Shown one piece after another: positions 9,250 through 17,632 of a stretch of DNA of 64,000 bases. Under the pieces are notes generated by a model. That model was not told the origin of the DNA. It worked only from the letters and a program-made list of their open reading frames with translations, and searched no databases. Numbering within the stretch: the stretch's first letter is position 1; every line of letters starts with the position of its first letter. The position numbers and the translations under genes are program-made. Source of the DNA: Polynucleobacter hallstattensis (GTDB lineage: Bacteria > Pseudomonadota > Gammaproteobacteria > Burkholderiales > Burkholderiaceae); NCBI RefSeq assembly GCF_018881835.1, contig NZ_JACVPO010000001.1, positions 1,054,001 through 1,118,000 on the forward strand. Direction: 5' to 3'.

Positions 9250-9612
9250 TTATTTTTTGGCACAAGGAAAGCGTGATTCCAAAAAGCCCAAGAAAACGCC
9301 TGCTGCTGGTTTGTCAGCAGTTTGTTGATTTGATTGGCCAAATTTTACAAATTCACTAATTACTTCATCACGGGACGGCGCTGGTTGCTTTACGCAAATA
9401 TATGGCTTTGCGCGCTGAGGGTGGCGTGTAGCCAAATAAGTATCGTAAATAGCGGTTGTATAGCCTACACAAAAGCTGCGGGATTCAGGACTCGCTGGCA
9501 ATTTACAAACGTTTATAAGTTCTTGTGTGCTTAGAACCTGAATTTTTTCTTGAGCCTGAGCTAAGCCAGAAAATGTGCTTAAGGCGGCCAATAGAACTAA
9601 AACTTTTTTCAT
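9250..9612 (-). CDS. Secreted Rap1a/Tai-like immunity-domain protein
   Basis: A 120-residue protein with a clear Sec signal peptide (residues 1-20, cleavage after LAQA). The mature part resembles the Rap1a/Tai family, founded on periplasmic immunity proteins to type VI secretion amidase effectors: it has the spaced cysteines C36, C48 (SFCVGYTTAIYD), C73 (YICVKQPAPSRDEVISEFVKF) and a C-terminal FLESRFPC (C117). Four cysteines could form two disulfides. No effector or T6SS gene is nearby. Many environmental proteobacteria carry orphan members whose function is not known, so immunity is only a family inference. It shares orientation with the glycine-zipper lipoprotein gene 55 bases downstream. 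Confidence 0.72.
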   Translation of the reverse strand: MKKVLVLLAALSTFSGLAQAQEKIQVLSTQELINVCKLPASPESRSFCVGYTTAIYDTYLATRHPQRAKPYICVKQPAPSRDEVISEFVKFGQSNQQTADKPAAGVFLGFLESRFPCAKK

Positions 9613-9669
9613 GGGTTCTCCCTTGGGTGTATGTGAATTTAATAATAAACCATATTGGAGGCATCAAAT

Positions 9670-9686
9670 TGCACTAAATAAGTGCA
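9670..9686. promoter_or_regulatory. NtrC-like dyad upstream of amtB
   Basis: TGCACT-AAATA-AGTGCA is a perfect 17-base dyad, close to the NtrC (GlnG) enhancer pattern TGCACC-N5-GGTGCA. It lies 64 bases before the preferred amtB start. Regulation by nitrogen would make sense for an ammonium transporter, but no properly spaced sigma-54 promoter was found next to it. Confidence 0.5.
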
Positions 9687-9750
9687 TTAATGAGCAAATC
9701 CGGTCTTGATATTCCCCATAATGATGCAAAAAACATGGGGAGTTATTTCG

Positions 9751-10953
9751 GTGGAAAATTTGAAATCAGGCAGTGATGTCCTATTTATTTTGCTCGGCGC
9801 AATCATGGTCTTGGCTATGCATGCGGGATTTGCATTTCTTGAGCTCGGCACTGTACGCAAAAAGAACCAAGTCAATGCTTTGGTCAAAATCTTGGTGGAT
9901 TTTGCAGTGTCAACCATTGCCTATTTCTTTATTGGCTATAGCATTGCTTACGGAGTTGATTTTTTCTCGGGCGCTGAAATCTTAGCCGAGAAAAGTGGCT
10001 ATGAATTAGTCAAATTCTTTTTCTTGCTGACCTTTGCTGCTGCTATTCCAGCGATTATCTCAGGCGGTATTGCGGAGCGTGCGAAGTTCAATCCTCAACT
10101 GATTGCTACTTTTATTCTGGTGGGTTTCATCTACCCCTTCTTCGAAGGCATTGTTTGGAATCAGCATTACGGCATTCAAGCGTGGATTAAGACACTGACC
10201 GGCGAAGAGTTTCATGACTTTGCGGGATCAGTTGTGGTTCATGCAGTGGGTGGTTGGGTTGCATTGCCAGCCATCATTCTCTTGGGCGCTCGTCGCGGTC
10301 GCTATACCAAGGATGGCAACGTAGCTGCGCATCCACCATCTAGCATTCCATTCTTGGCATTGGGTGCTTGGATTTTGGCGGTAGGTTGGTTTGGATTTAA
10401 CGTCATGAGTGCGCAGACTATAGATAAAGTTAGTGGCTTAGTGGCCATGAATTCTCTGATGGCAATGGTTGGCGGCACTTTGGCTGCATGGGTAATTGGT
10501 CGTAATGATCCAGGCTTTACTTACAATGGGCCTTTAGCTGGCTTAGTAGCGGTTTGTGCTGGCTCAGATCTAATGCACCCAATGGGAGCTTTAGTAGTGG
10601 GCTTAATTGCTGGCGCTCTTTTTGTCTATATGTTTACCTTAGTGCAAAACCGCTGGAAGATTGACGATGTGTTGGGTGTTTGGCCACTACATGGTTTATG
10701 CGGTTTATGGGGTGGCTTGGCTGCAGGCATCTTTGGGACAAAAGCACTCGGCGGTCTTGGCGGAGTGACTTTCCTGGGGCAGTTGATTGGGACTGGCTTA
10801 GGAGTTGCGATTGCCCTCATCAGTGGTTTTGTGGTCTATGGATTGCTAAAAGCTTCTCTAGGCATCCGGATGTCACAAGAGGAGGAGTATGAAGGTGCTG
10901 ATTTAAGTATTCACCGGATTTCTTCCACTCCTGATCGTGAGCCTAACTGGTAG
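9751..10953 (+). CDS. amtB: Ammonium transporter (Amt family)
   Basis: A channel-like ammonium/ammonia transporter of the inner membrane with about eleven spans. The conserved pore histidines are in GSVVVHAVGGW and WPLHGLCGLWGG, and family text such as ISGGIAERAKF and GWFGFNVMS is present. Upstream ATG and TTG codons (9706, 9721) are in frame, but GGGGAG at 9737-9742 lies eight bases before the GTG at 9751, which gives a 400-residue protein starting VENLKSGSDVLFILLG. No glnK gene flanks it, unlike the usual glnK-amtB pair. The C-terminal tail EEEYEGADLSIHRISS is short. The NtrC-like dyad upstream suggests nitrogen control. Confidence 0.93.
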   Translation: MENLKSGSDVLFILLGAIMVLAMHAGFAFLELGTVRKKNQVNALVKILVDFAVSTIAYFFIGYSIAYGVDFFSGAEILAEKSGYELVKFFFLLTFAAAIPAIISGGIAERAKFNPQLIATFILVGFIYPFFEGIVWNQHYGIQAWIKTLTGEEFHDFAGSVVVHAVGGWVALPAIILLGARRGRYTKDGNVAAHPPSSIPFLALGAWILAVGWFGFNVMSAQTIDKVSGLVAMNSLMAMVGGTLAAWVIGRNDPGFTYNGPLAGLVAVCAGSDLMHPMGALVVGLIAGALFVYMFTLVQNRWKIDDVLGVWPLHGLCGLWGGLAAGIFGTKALGGLGGVTFLGQLIGTGLGVAIALISGFVVYGLLKASLGIRMSQEEEYEGADLSIHRISSTPDREPNW

Positions 10954-10988
10954 GCTGTCTTAAATATAGCCATTACCTATAATGAGCC

Positions 10989-11513
10989 ATGGCTATATTT
11001 GAACTAGATGGAAATGCTCCTCGCTTAGACGAGGGAACTTGGGTTGCCGAAAGCGCAGAAGTCATCGGCAGGGTCGAGCTTCATCAAAATGCGAGTGTGT
11101 GGCCCAAAGTCGTGATCCGTGGCGATAATGATCTGATACAAATTGGCGAGGGCAGCAATGTACAAGATGCATCAATTTTGCATACCGACCCTGGTTTCCC
11201 CCTCATTATTGGTAAACAGGTTACCGTTGGCCATCAAGTAATGCTGCATGGTTGTCAAATTGGCGATGGCAGTTTAATTGGTATTGGTGCAGTGATTTTG
11301 AACGGTGCCAAAATTGGTAAAAACTGTTTAGTTGGCGCCGGAGCATTGGTCACCGAAGGTAAAGAATTTCCCAATGGCTCGATGATTTTGGGCTCACCCG
11401 CTAAGGCAGTGAAGACACTGACTCCAGAGCAAATTGCTGGCATCGAAGATATTGCTAGACGCTACGTCATTAATGCAGAGCGTTACACTAAGACGCTGAA
11501 GAAAATCGCTTAA
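10989..11513 (+). CDS. Gamma-carbonic anhydrase family protein (YrdA-like)
   Basis: A 174-residue left-handed beta-helix protein built of hexapeptide repeats. The three metal-binding histidines of the gamma class are visible in [18 protein letters not shown], and the segment [19 protein letters not shown] is the typical N-terminal signature. Members are trimeric zinc or iron enzymes; many YrdA-type proteins have no measured carbonic anhydrase activity, so the reaction is uncertain. The gene begins 35 bases after amtB. A TATAAT lies only five bases before the ATG, with no Shine-Dalgarno sequence, so a leaderless transcript is possible. Confidence 0.9.
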   Translation: MAIFELDGNAPRLDEGTWVAESAEVIGRVELHQNASVWPKVVIRGDNDLIQIGEGSNVQDASILHTDPGFPLIIGKQVTVGHQVMLHGCQIGDGSLIGIGAVILNGAKIGKNCLVGAGALVTEGKEFPNGSMILGSPAKAVKTLTPEQIAGIEDIARRYVINAERYTKTLKKIA

Positions 11514-11604
11514 TTATCGACCACTCATTAACCTCTGCCTAAAAAAGGCATATTGGTCGCCATGATAGTCATCAAGAATGACCAAATTTTCTGGAGATGC
11601 TTAG

Positions 11605-12942
11605 ATGTCCCTTATTCAAAAGCTCAATATACGCGCAGCTAACAACAATCCCGTGCGTGTGGGGATTATTGGGGCTGGCAAGTTCGGATCCATGTATCTT
11701 TCGCAGGCGCCGCGCACCCCAGGTATTCATTTGGTTGCGGTCGCCGATTTATCCCCCACTCGTGCAAAAGAATCGCTTGCTCGGGTAGGTTGGGATGCCC
11801 CTCGTTATAGCGCTTCCTCATTACAGGACGCCGCTAAGTCAGGCGCCACCTTTGTGACTGACGACGCAGAAAAAATGATAGCTAGTGAGCACATTGATAT
11901 CGTGATCGATTCTACAGGTAGTCCAGCAGCCGGCATACGTCATGCTCTACTTTGTTTTGATCATCGTAAACACATCATCATGGTTAACGTAGAGGCAGAT
12001 GTTTTGGCGGGCCCTTTACTTGCACGTAAGGCGGCAGAGGCTGGTGTGATCTACTCGATGGCTTCTGGAGATCAGCCAGCACTCATCGCCGAATTAGTGG
12101 ATTGGGCAAGGACGATTGGCTTAGAAGTGGTATGTGCAGGTAAAGGCACTAAATATTTACCTATCTATCATCAGGCTACTCCCGATACTGTCTGGGGGCA
12201 TTATGGATTTTCTGAGGAACAAGTTGCTGGTGGTGACTTCAATGCACAAATGTTTAATTCATTTTTGGACGGGACAAAATCTGCGCTGGAAATGGCTGCA
12301 GTATCGAACGCTTGTGATTTAACTCCACCGAGTAACGGCTTAGAGTTCCCGCCTTGTGGGGTTGATGACCTCCCACATATCTTCCGTCCCGTATCTGAAG
12401 GCGGCATTTTGAAGCAAAAAGGAACTGTCGAAGTAGTGTCTTCAATTGAGAGAGATGGCCGTCCGGTATTTAGGGATTTACGATGGGGCGTTTTTGCAGT
12501 ATTTGAAGCCCCCAGTCAATATGTGATTGATTGCTTTGCACAATATGGCCTTAAAACAGATAGCACTGGAAAATATGCCGCAATGTATAAGCCCTATCAC
12601 CTGATTGGCTTAGAGCTCGGTATTTCCGTCGCCAGTATTGCGGTACGGGGGGAAGCGACAGGAGCAACTGGCGACTGGCGGGGCGATGTTGTTGCTACTG
12701 CTAAGCGCACGCTGAAGGCTGGTGAGAAATTAGATGGAGAAGGTGGCTTCACGGTTTATGGAAAGCTAATGACCGCTGCAGATTCACTCAAGCTTGGTGC
12801 TCTACCAATTGGTTTAGCACACAATATGGTGTTAAACAAAGAGATTCCATCTGGGAAGCCGGTATGTTGGAGCGATGTGGATTACGACGCTACTCAGCAA
12901 GCCATTCAATTTCGACGCGAAATGGAAAAAGTATTCACTTAG
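11605..12942 (+). CDS. NAD(P)-dependent dehydrogenase with SAF domain (COG4091-type)
   Basis: A 445-residue protein of the homoserine-dehydrogenase-like family sometimes misnamed FlgA. It has an N-terminal Rossmann fold (VGIIGAGKFGSMYL near residue 20, then VVAVADLSP), a middle catalytic-like region (DQPALIAELVDWAR, GKGTKYLPIYHQATP) and a C-terminal SAF domain (about residues 350-415, ending with NKEIPSGKPVCWSDV). The substrate is unknown. The start ATG is preceded by CTGGAG. It converges on the EamA gene with only three bases between stops, next to the aromatic-type catabolic cluster, so it may contribute to the same metabolism. Confidence 0.75.
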   Translation: MSLIQKLNIRAANNNPVRVGIIGAGKFGSMYLSQAPRTPGIHLVAVADLSPTRAKESLARVGWDAPRYSASSLQDAAKSGATFVTDDAEKMIASEHIDIVIDSTGSPAAGIRHALLCFDHRKHIIMVNVEADVLAGPLLARKAAEAGVIYSMASGDQPALIAELVDWARTIGLEVVCAGKGTKYLPIYHQATPDTVWGHYGFSEEQVAGGDFNAQMFNSFLDGTKSALEMAAVSNACDLTPPSNGLEFPPCGVDDLPHIFRPVSEGGILKQKGTVEVVSSIERDGRPVFRDLRWGVFAVFEAPSQYVIDCFAQYGLKTDSTGKYAAMYKPYHLIGLELGISVASIAVRGEATGATGDWRGDVVATAKRTLKAGEKLDGEGGFTVYGKLMTAADSLKLGALPIGLAHNMVLNKEIPSGKPVCWSDVDYDATQQAIQFRREMEKVFT

Positions 12943-12945
12943 GTC

Positions 12946-13797
12946 TTAGGTAGATATTGTGCGATGGTTCCAGATCAGCCAGATCCCTGAAGAGGCAATC
13001 AGAATCATGCCAACGACGCTTAAGCCATCGGGTAGCTCACCAAAAATCAGGTAGCCATAGCCAACCGCCCAGATCAGTTGTAAGAAAACTAAAGGGGTTA
13101 GTTTGTAGGGTCGCATTTGATAGAACGCTAGCACAACCAATAGATGGGCAATTCCGCCAAATAAGCCTATCAAACCAAATAATGCATATTCATATGCAGG
13201 TAATGTGGGAAGTGGAGCCGCAATCGGTAGTAAGACAGTAGAGATCACAAGCCCAACGATGCCGCTATAAAAGAAAGTGGTGTATTCCGAGTCTTCAACT
13301 AGTTTTCTAGTGGATAGCTGAAAGATGGCATTGAGAAATGCCATGAGAACAAGTAGTAGCGCTGCTAAATGAAAAATTGCCGAGCCTGGTCTGGCAATGA
13401 AGAGGATGCCCAGGAATCCTATTGCAGCAACCAACCAATCTTTTAGTCCAACGCGCTCACCTAATATAGGCCCTGATAGGATTGCTACCCAAATTGGAGC
13501 GGTGAATGTAATTGATGATGCCTCAGCTAAAGGCAGCCAATTGAGCCCTGCAAAAAATAAGGCTGCAGTTGCGACAAGTAAGCAAGAGCGAAAGAGTTGC
13601 AGACCTAATTTTTGAGTACGCCAGAAATTTTTCCCTAGGAAGTACCAAGCTATCGGAGCCGCAAGTAATAATTGACCAAAAAATCGAGACCACACCACAG
13701 CGATGAGATTAGTGTCTTGGACCAGAATCTTGGCCATTGCATCTACTGTAGAAAAGCAGATTCCACTTAAAATAAAAAGGAAGACTGGAGATTTCAC
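12946..13797 (-). CDS. EamA-family (DMT) transporter
   Basis: A 283-residue inner-membrane protein with ten predicted spans arranged as two EamA repeats (about residues 5-135 and 148-278). Typical stretches are SRFFGQLLLAAPIAWYF and FYQMRPYKLTPLVFLQ. Drug/metabolite transporters of this type export amino acids, nucleosides or other metabolites; the substrate cannot be read from sequence. The ATG overlaps the stop of the LysR gene by four bases (ATGA), so the two are translationally coupled and the LysR protein may control it. It converges with the SAF dehydrogenase gene. Confidence 0.85.
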   Translation of the reverse strand: MKSPVFLFILSGICFSTVDAMAKILVQDTNLIAVVWSRFFGQLLLAAPIAWYFLGKNFWRTQKLGLQLFRSCLLVATAALFFAGLNWLPLAEASSITFTAPIWVAILSGPILGERVGLKDWLVAAIGFLGILFIARPGSAIFHLAALLLVLMAFLNAIFQLSTRKLVEDSEYTTFFYSGIVGLVISTVLLPIAAPLPTLPAYEYALFGLIGLFGGIAHLLVVLAFYQMRPYKLTPLVFLQLIWAVGYGYLIFGELPDGLSVVGMILIASSGIWLIWNHRTIST

Positions 13798-14690
13798 TCC
13801 GCAGAGACCCCAGCCTTAATGCATATCCATTCTTTAAAGAGCTGAATTTTTTGACTGTTTTTAGTATTCGAACGATAGGATAAAAAATGAGTCCTATCGG
13901 TAGTGGCTAAAAAGATTCCCTCGCCGAGTTCAACCAACTCACCTCGTGAGAGCTCTCTTTCGGCAAACCGAACGCTCTCAAGTACGGCACCTATGCCATC
14001 CACGGCGGCTGAGACTGAGAGGGCTGCACGATCAAATGACATCTTTCGGCTTGATGGATTTTTAAGTTGATTAATCTCAAACCACCGCTCCCAGGTATGG
14101 TGATTCAGTGATGACTCGATGAGGGTTAACTTACTCATTAACTCTTCTACTGAAAGTGTAGGATCAATTAAGTCTGGCGAACACAGCGGCATAATTTTTT
14201 CTTCGCCCAGAGATAGAGATGTAATTCCGGGGCCTTCATGAGTTGCTTGATAGGAGATGGCAATATCAATTTCTTGATTGCGCAAAAGATCAATAGGCTC
14301 AGCGCCAGAAGTAAGTCGAATAGTAATGTCGGGATTATTTTTAATGAACTCCGGTAGTCTTGGGCTAAGCCACTTGGCAGCAAAACTAGGTGAACAGTGC
14401 AAAGCAAGAACTTGTGAGCTTGGAGCGAGCGTCACCTCATTGCATGCCGCTTCAATGACATCAAACACTCTAGAAAGCGACTCTAAAAAACGTCGCCCTT
14501 CAGCCGTTGGTTCTACTTTGCGATTCTTTCTTAGAAATAGTGACTTACCAAAATAGTCTTCGAGCTCTCTAATTTGATGGCTAATGGCTGATTGAGTGAG
14601 GTGTAGCTCTTTAGCGGCCAAGGTGAAGCTTTCTAGGCGCGCAGCCGCCTCAAAAGCCCGCAAAAGAACATAATTTGGTACTTTTCTCAT
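13794..14690 (-). CDS. LysR-family transcriptional regulator (GcvA-like)
   Basis: A DNA-binding regulator with the LysR winged helix-turn-helix at the N-terminus (LRAFEAAARLESFTLAAKEL then HLTQSAISHQIRELEDYFG) and a periplasmic-binding-like effector domain from about residue 85. The frame can start at 14720 (308 residues), but MRKVPNYVLLRAFEAAA from the ATG at 14690 (298 residues) fits the family. It is divergent from the class II aldolase gene with about 150 bases between them, the usual arrangement for a LysR regulator and its catabolic target operon, and is coupled to the EamA gene. The inducer is unknown. Confidence 0.9.
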   Translation of the reverse strand: MRKVPNYVLLRAFEAAARLESFTLAAKELHLTQSAISHQIRELEDYFGKSLFLRKNRKVEPTAEGRRFLESLSRVFDVIEAACNEVTLAPSSQVLALHCSPSFAAKWLSPRLPEFIKNNPDITIRLTSGAEPIDLLRNQEIDIAISYQATHEGPGITSLSLGEEKIMPLCSPDLIDPTLSVEELMSKLTLIESSLNHHTWERWFEINQLKNPSSRKMSFDRAALSVSAAVDGIGAVLESVRFAERELSRGELVELGEGIFLATTDRTHFLSYRSNTKNSQKIQLFKEWICIKAGVSAE

Positions 14691-14837
14691 GTAAATAGAA
14701 TATACATGATTTTTATTCATCTATTCATGAATACTTATCGTTTGTCAAAACCTTTGGGAAAGTTGATGATTGCGGCTTAGTTAGGTTTTGAATATGGTCA
14801 AAGCATCAAATTCGCATCATTTTAAAAAGGAATTCAT

Positions 14838-15677
14838 ATGGCTGCGGTAATGGAGAAAGAACGTAAATTGAACTTGGGCGACAGAGAGTCCATTTACCAA
14901 CCTGAAGACAAATCCCAGATTTTTCCTTACCAGCCAAAATTCAAAAGCTTTGCTGAGGAGCGTCAGCATCTCAAGGAGCGATTGGTTGCTGCATGCAGAG
15001 CATTTGCCCTAGAAAAGTTCGATTATGGATTTGCGGGACATTTAACAGTTCGTGATCCAGAGCATCCAAATTTGTACTGGACCAATCCAATGGCCGTGCA
15101 TTTTGATCAAGTAAAAGTTTCTAACTTAATCTTGGCAGATCATGAAGGCAATATTTTGGAAGGTAAACATGCATTGAATCGTGCTGGATTTGTGTTGCAC
15201 GCAGCGGTTCATGAAAAGCATCCTGATATCGTGGCTATGTGTCATGCACATACAGTCTATGGAACAGCATTTGCAGCGCTAGGTAAACCACTAGATCCAA
15301 TCTCTCAAGATGCCGCAGCATTCTTTGAGGACCATATGGTTTTAGCGGAACAAGCTGGCCAAGTCGCCGTTGAGGATAATTCAGGCTATAACGTAGCGGG
15401 CTCATTAAAAAAAGTGAAAGCGATTATTCACCGCAATCATGGCTTATTAACAGTAAGTCGTCATAGTATTGAGGCTGCAGCTTTCTGGTTTATAGCCTTA
15501 GAGCGTTGCTGCAAACAGCAGATGATTGTTGAGGCAACAGGCATTAAGCCTGTGTTGTTATCACCAGAAACTGCGCGTTACAGCCGTGAACACGTGGGTA
15601 GTGAGTATATTGGTTGGTTACACTTCCAGCCAATCTGGGGTTATCTAAAAGAAAACCAGCCAGATATGTTTGAGTAA
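14838..15677 (+). CDS. Class II aldolase/adducin-family protein
   Basis: A 279-residue cytoplasmic protein of the class II (zinc) aldolase fold. Zinc ligands are visible as the CHAHTVYG motif (about residue 135) and the downstream HRNHGLLT (about residue 197); the conserved NRAGFVLHAAVHEKHPDI precedes them. Members include fuculose- and ribulose-phosphate aldolases and some aromatic-acid decarboxylases. It starts the operon downstream of the divergent LysR gene and is followed 46 bases later by the Rieske oxygenase, so an aldol cleavage or decarboxylation of an oxygenated carboxylic acid is a reasonable inference. The substrate is not known. Confidence 0.85.
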   Translation: MAAVMEKERKLNLGDRESIYQPEDKSQIFPYQPKFKSFAEERQHLKERLVAACRAFALEKFDYGFAGHLTVRDPEHPNLYWTNPMAVHFDQVKVSNLILADHEGNILEGKHALNRAGFVLHAAVHEKHPDIVAMCHAHTVYGTAFAALGKPLDPISQDAAAFFEDHMVLAEQAGQVAVEDNSGYNVAGSLKKVKAIIHRNHGLLTVSRHSIEAAAFWFIALERCCKQQMIVEATGIKPVLLSPETARYSREHVGSEYIGWLHFQPIWGYLKENQPDMFE

Positions 15678-15723
15678 TTGAATAGTTTTAGACATAGCTA
15701 GTGAATCAATAGGAGCACCATTA

Positions 15724-17280
15724 ATGAAGAGTAAACAGGAACAAGCGGAAAAAAAGGTCGGAGCATCCGCAGGGTCTGGAACACCCAAGAAATTGGTTCC
15801 TTACGGTGGCTACTACACAAATAAAGTTCCAGGACATGATCCTGAGCTCACAGAGGTTGGTCCTGGCACGCCAACAGGCGAGTACATGCGCGGCTTTTGG
15901 CATCCAGTTTGTATGTCAATTGAATTAACCGACACACCAAAATTTTTAACTATCTTGTGTGAAGAGTTGGTAGCGTTTCGTGATGGTAGTGGCCGCATTG
16001 GGGTTTTACATGCGCACTGCGTTCATCGCGGCGCTTCACTAGAGTATGGGCAGATTCAAGATCGTGGCATTAAGTGTTGTTATCACGGCATGGTATTTGA
16101 TGTAGACGGTACTTGTTTGAATGCGCCCTTCCCTAAAGGCGAAGAAGCGGAAGCAAAAAAATATGCATGCTCAATTCAACAGGGCGCCTACAAAGCTTTC
16201 GAAAGAAATGGCTTAGTATTTGCCTATATGGGCGCACCTGATAAAGAGCCACCATTTCCAGAGTGGGAGTCTGATTTCACGGTAGCTCCTGGCGATGAGC
16301 TTGTGCCATATAGCAATTTCCAACACTGTAATTGGTTGCAAGTTCAAGACAATGCTGCGGATAACTTTCATACAGCTGAATTACATGCTGCCAAAAACGT
16401 AGTAGGCGGTCACTTTCAAGGCACAACTTTTGATGAGGTAGGCTCTCCAACAATGGAAGTTCATCCGGATATGCAGTTTGTGCCAATCCATGGTGGGCGA
16501 GGCTTGGCTTGTTCTGGTGCACGTCGTGTCAATAACGATAAATTGTTTATACGTGTTCAACATCAAGTACTACCAAACCTCAGCTTGCATGCCTACACTT
16601 CTGAGGATGGCTCTAATAAGAAGCTATTTAGCCGGTTTCACATTATTCGCTGGACGGTTCCAGTCGATGATTTCAATAGCAAGATGATTGGCTGGCGTGT
16701 GATGGGCCCCGGCATTGATACGCGTGGAATCGGACAAAAAGAGCTGGTCGGATATGAATCAATCGACTTTTTGGATGGCCAAGTTGCCTTGAGAAGGGCT
16801 GAGCGTTTTGGTAAGCACACAATTAACGATATTGTGGACATTCCTACTGATCACAGGGCGCGCTCCAATTACAAGATGGCTCAATATGCGCCAGGTGATT
16901 ACGAGGCAATCATTAGTCAAAGACCGATAGCAATCCATGCTCTAGAGAATCCCACTAAATTTGATGCAGGCCCTTATTTATTTAGGAAGATGCTGCGGGA
17001 TGCTATTCGAGGCTCTAATCCAGCGGCAAGTGCAGAAGCCTTTGCTGAGTGGTTAAAGGAATTGAATGGTGCGCCCAATAGTTATTGCTCTGGTAATGTA
17101 TTTGAATTACCAATTGGTGCCACTACTGAAGATGAGGTAGCGCAAAGACGATTTGTTGCTAAAGGTGTAATTGCGATTCTCACGGAGAGTGAGCAGCATA
17201 AAGGCAAAGAGCGCACTGACTTTGTAAAGCAAAAAATGGAAGAGCTTGAGCAAACTGCAAAAGCACAATTTAAGCATTAA
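15724..17280 (+). CDS. Rieske non-heme iron oxygenase, alpha-type subunit
   Basis: A 518-residue aromatic-ring-type oxygenase. The Rieske [2Fe-2S] ligands are C99-x-H101 and C118-x2-H121. The mononuclear iron site shows D209-x3-D213-x2-H216-x4-H221 in QDNAADNFHTAELH. It is longer than typical phthalate/vanillate-type enzymes (about 350-450 residues), with extra sequence at both ends and a charged C-terminus. No beta subunit follows, so it is of the homomeric phthalate-dioxygenase-like kind. AGGAG precedes the ATG. The gene sits between the aldolase and a stand-alone ferredoxin that could deliver electrons. The substrate could be an aromatic acid or another ring or methyl-bearing compound. Confidence 0.88.
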   Translation: MKSKQEQAEKKVGASAGSGTPKKLVPYGGYYTNKVPGHDPELTEVGPGTPTGEYMRGFWHPVCMSIELTDTPKFLTILCEELVAFRDGSGRIGVLHAHCVHRGASLEYGQIQDRGIKCCYHGMVFDVDGTCLNAPFPKGEEAEAKKYACSIQQGAYKAFERNGLVFAYMGAPDKEPPFPEWESDFTVAPGDELVPYSNFQHCNWLQVQDNAADNFHTAELHAAKNVVGGHFQGTTFDEVGSPTMEVHPDMQFVPIHGGRGLACSGARRVNNDKLFIRVQHQVLPNLSLHAYTSEDGSNKKLFSRFHIIRWTVPVDDFNSKMIGWRVMGPGIDTRGIGQKELVGYESIDFLDGQVALRRAERFGKHTINDIVDIPTDHRARSNYKMAQYAPGDYEAIISQRPIAIHALENPTKFDAGPYLFRKMLRDAIRGSNPAASAEAFAEWLKELNGAPNSYCSGNVFELPIGATTEDEVAQRRFVAKGVIAILTESEQHKGKERTDFVKQKMEELEQTAKAQFKH

Positions 17281-17296
17281 TCTTTAGATCAGAAGA

Positions 17297-17320
17297 AATG
17301 GGCTGCGATTACAGCCCATT
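17297..17320 (+). terminator. Hairpin between oxygenase and ferredoxin genes (attenuator-like)
   Basis: AATGGGCTG and CAGCCCATT pair perfectly over nine bases around the loop CGATTA, followed by CTTTGTG. It begins 16 bases after the oxygenase stop and ends six bases before the first possible ferredoxin start. The T-run is weak, so partial termination or mRNA end protection is more likely than full termination. Confidence 0.6.
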
Positions 17321-17326
17321 CTTTGT

Positions 17327-17632
17327 GTGGAGCGAGACAAAAAAGTGAATACAATTTCCAGTGCGGACTCTGAACAACTAGTGATCGAGATTCAGAGTAC
17401 TGGCCAAAAAATAAGTATCACGAGAGCCGAGTCAATCATCGATGCTTTGGCAAGATCAGGCATTGAGATAGCTACCTCTTGTCAATCAGGTTTATGTGGT
17501 ACCTGTAAGACAAGATATCTCAGTGGTGATGTAGAGCATGGAGATTGTATTTTGAGTGATCTCGAGCATCAAGAGTATTTAACCCCCTGCATCTCTCATA
17601 TCAAAAGCGGAACACTGGTCCTTGATTTATAA
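17327..17632 (+). CDS. Plant-type [2Fe-2S] ferredoxin
   Basis: A 101-residue ferredoxin of the kind that forms the C-terminal domain of VanB/phthalate-dioxygenase reductases, here on its own. Cluster cysteines are C52-x4-C57-x2-C60 in SCQSGLCGTCKTRY and C88 in LTPC. The flavin and NAD domains of a reductase are absent and none is found in the window, so an outside reductase must feed it. The likely partner is the Rieske oxygenase just upstream. The start is uncertain: a GTG at 17327 opens the frame, and a second GTG at 17345 has GGAG twelve bases before it. Its end overlaps the following gene. Confidence 0.87.
   Translation: MERDKKVNTISSADSEQLVIEIQSTGQKISITRAESIIDALARSGIEIATSCQSGLCGTCKTRYLSGDVEHGDCILSDLEHQEYLTPCISHIKSGTLVLDL

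Noticed and set aside
9653-9675. Possible sigma-54 promoter before amtB
   Set aside because: The GG and GC elements are one base too close; sigma-54 spacing is strict.
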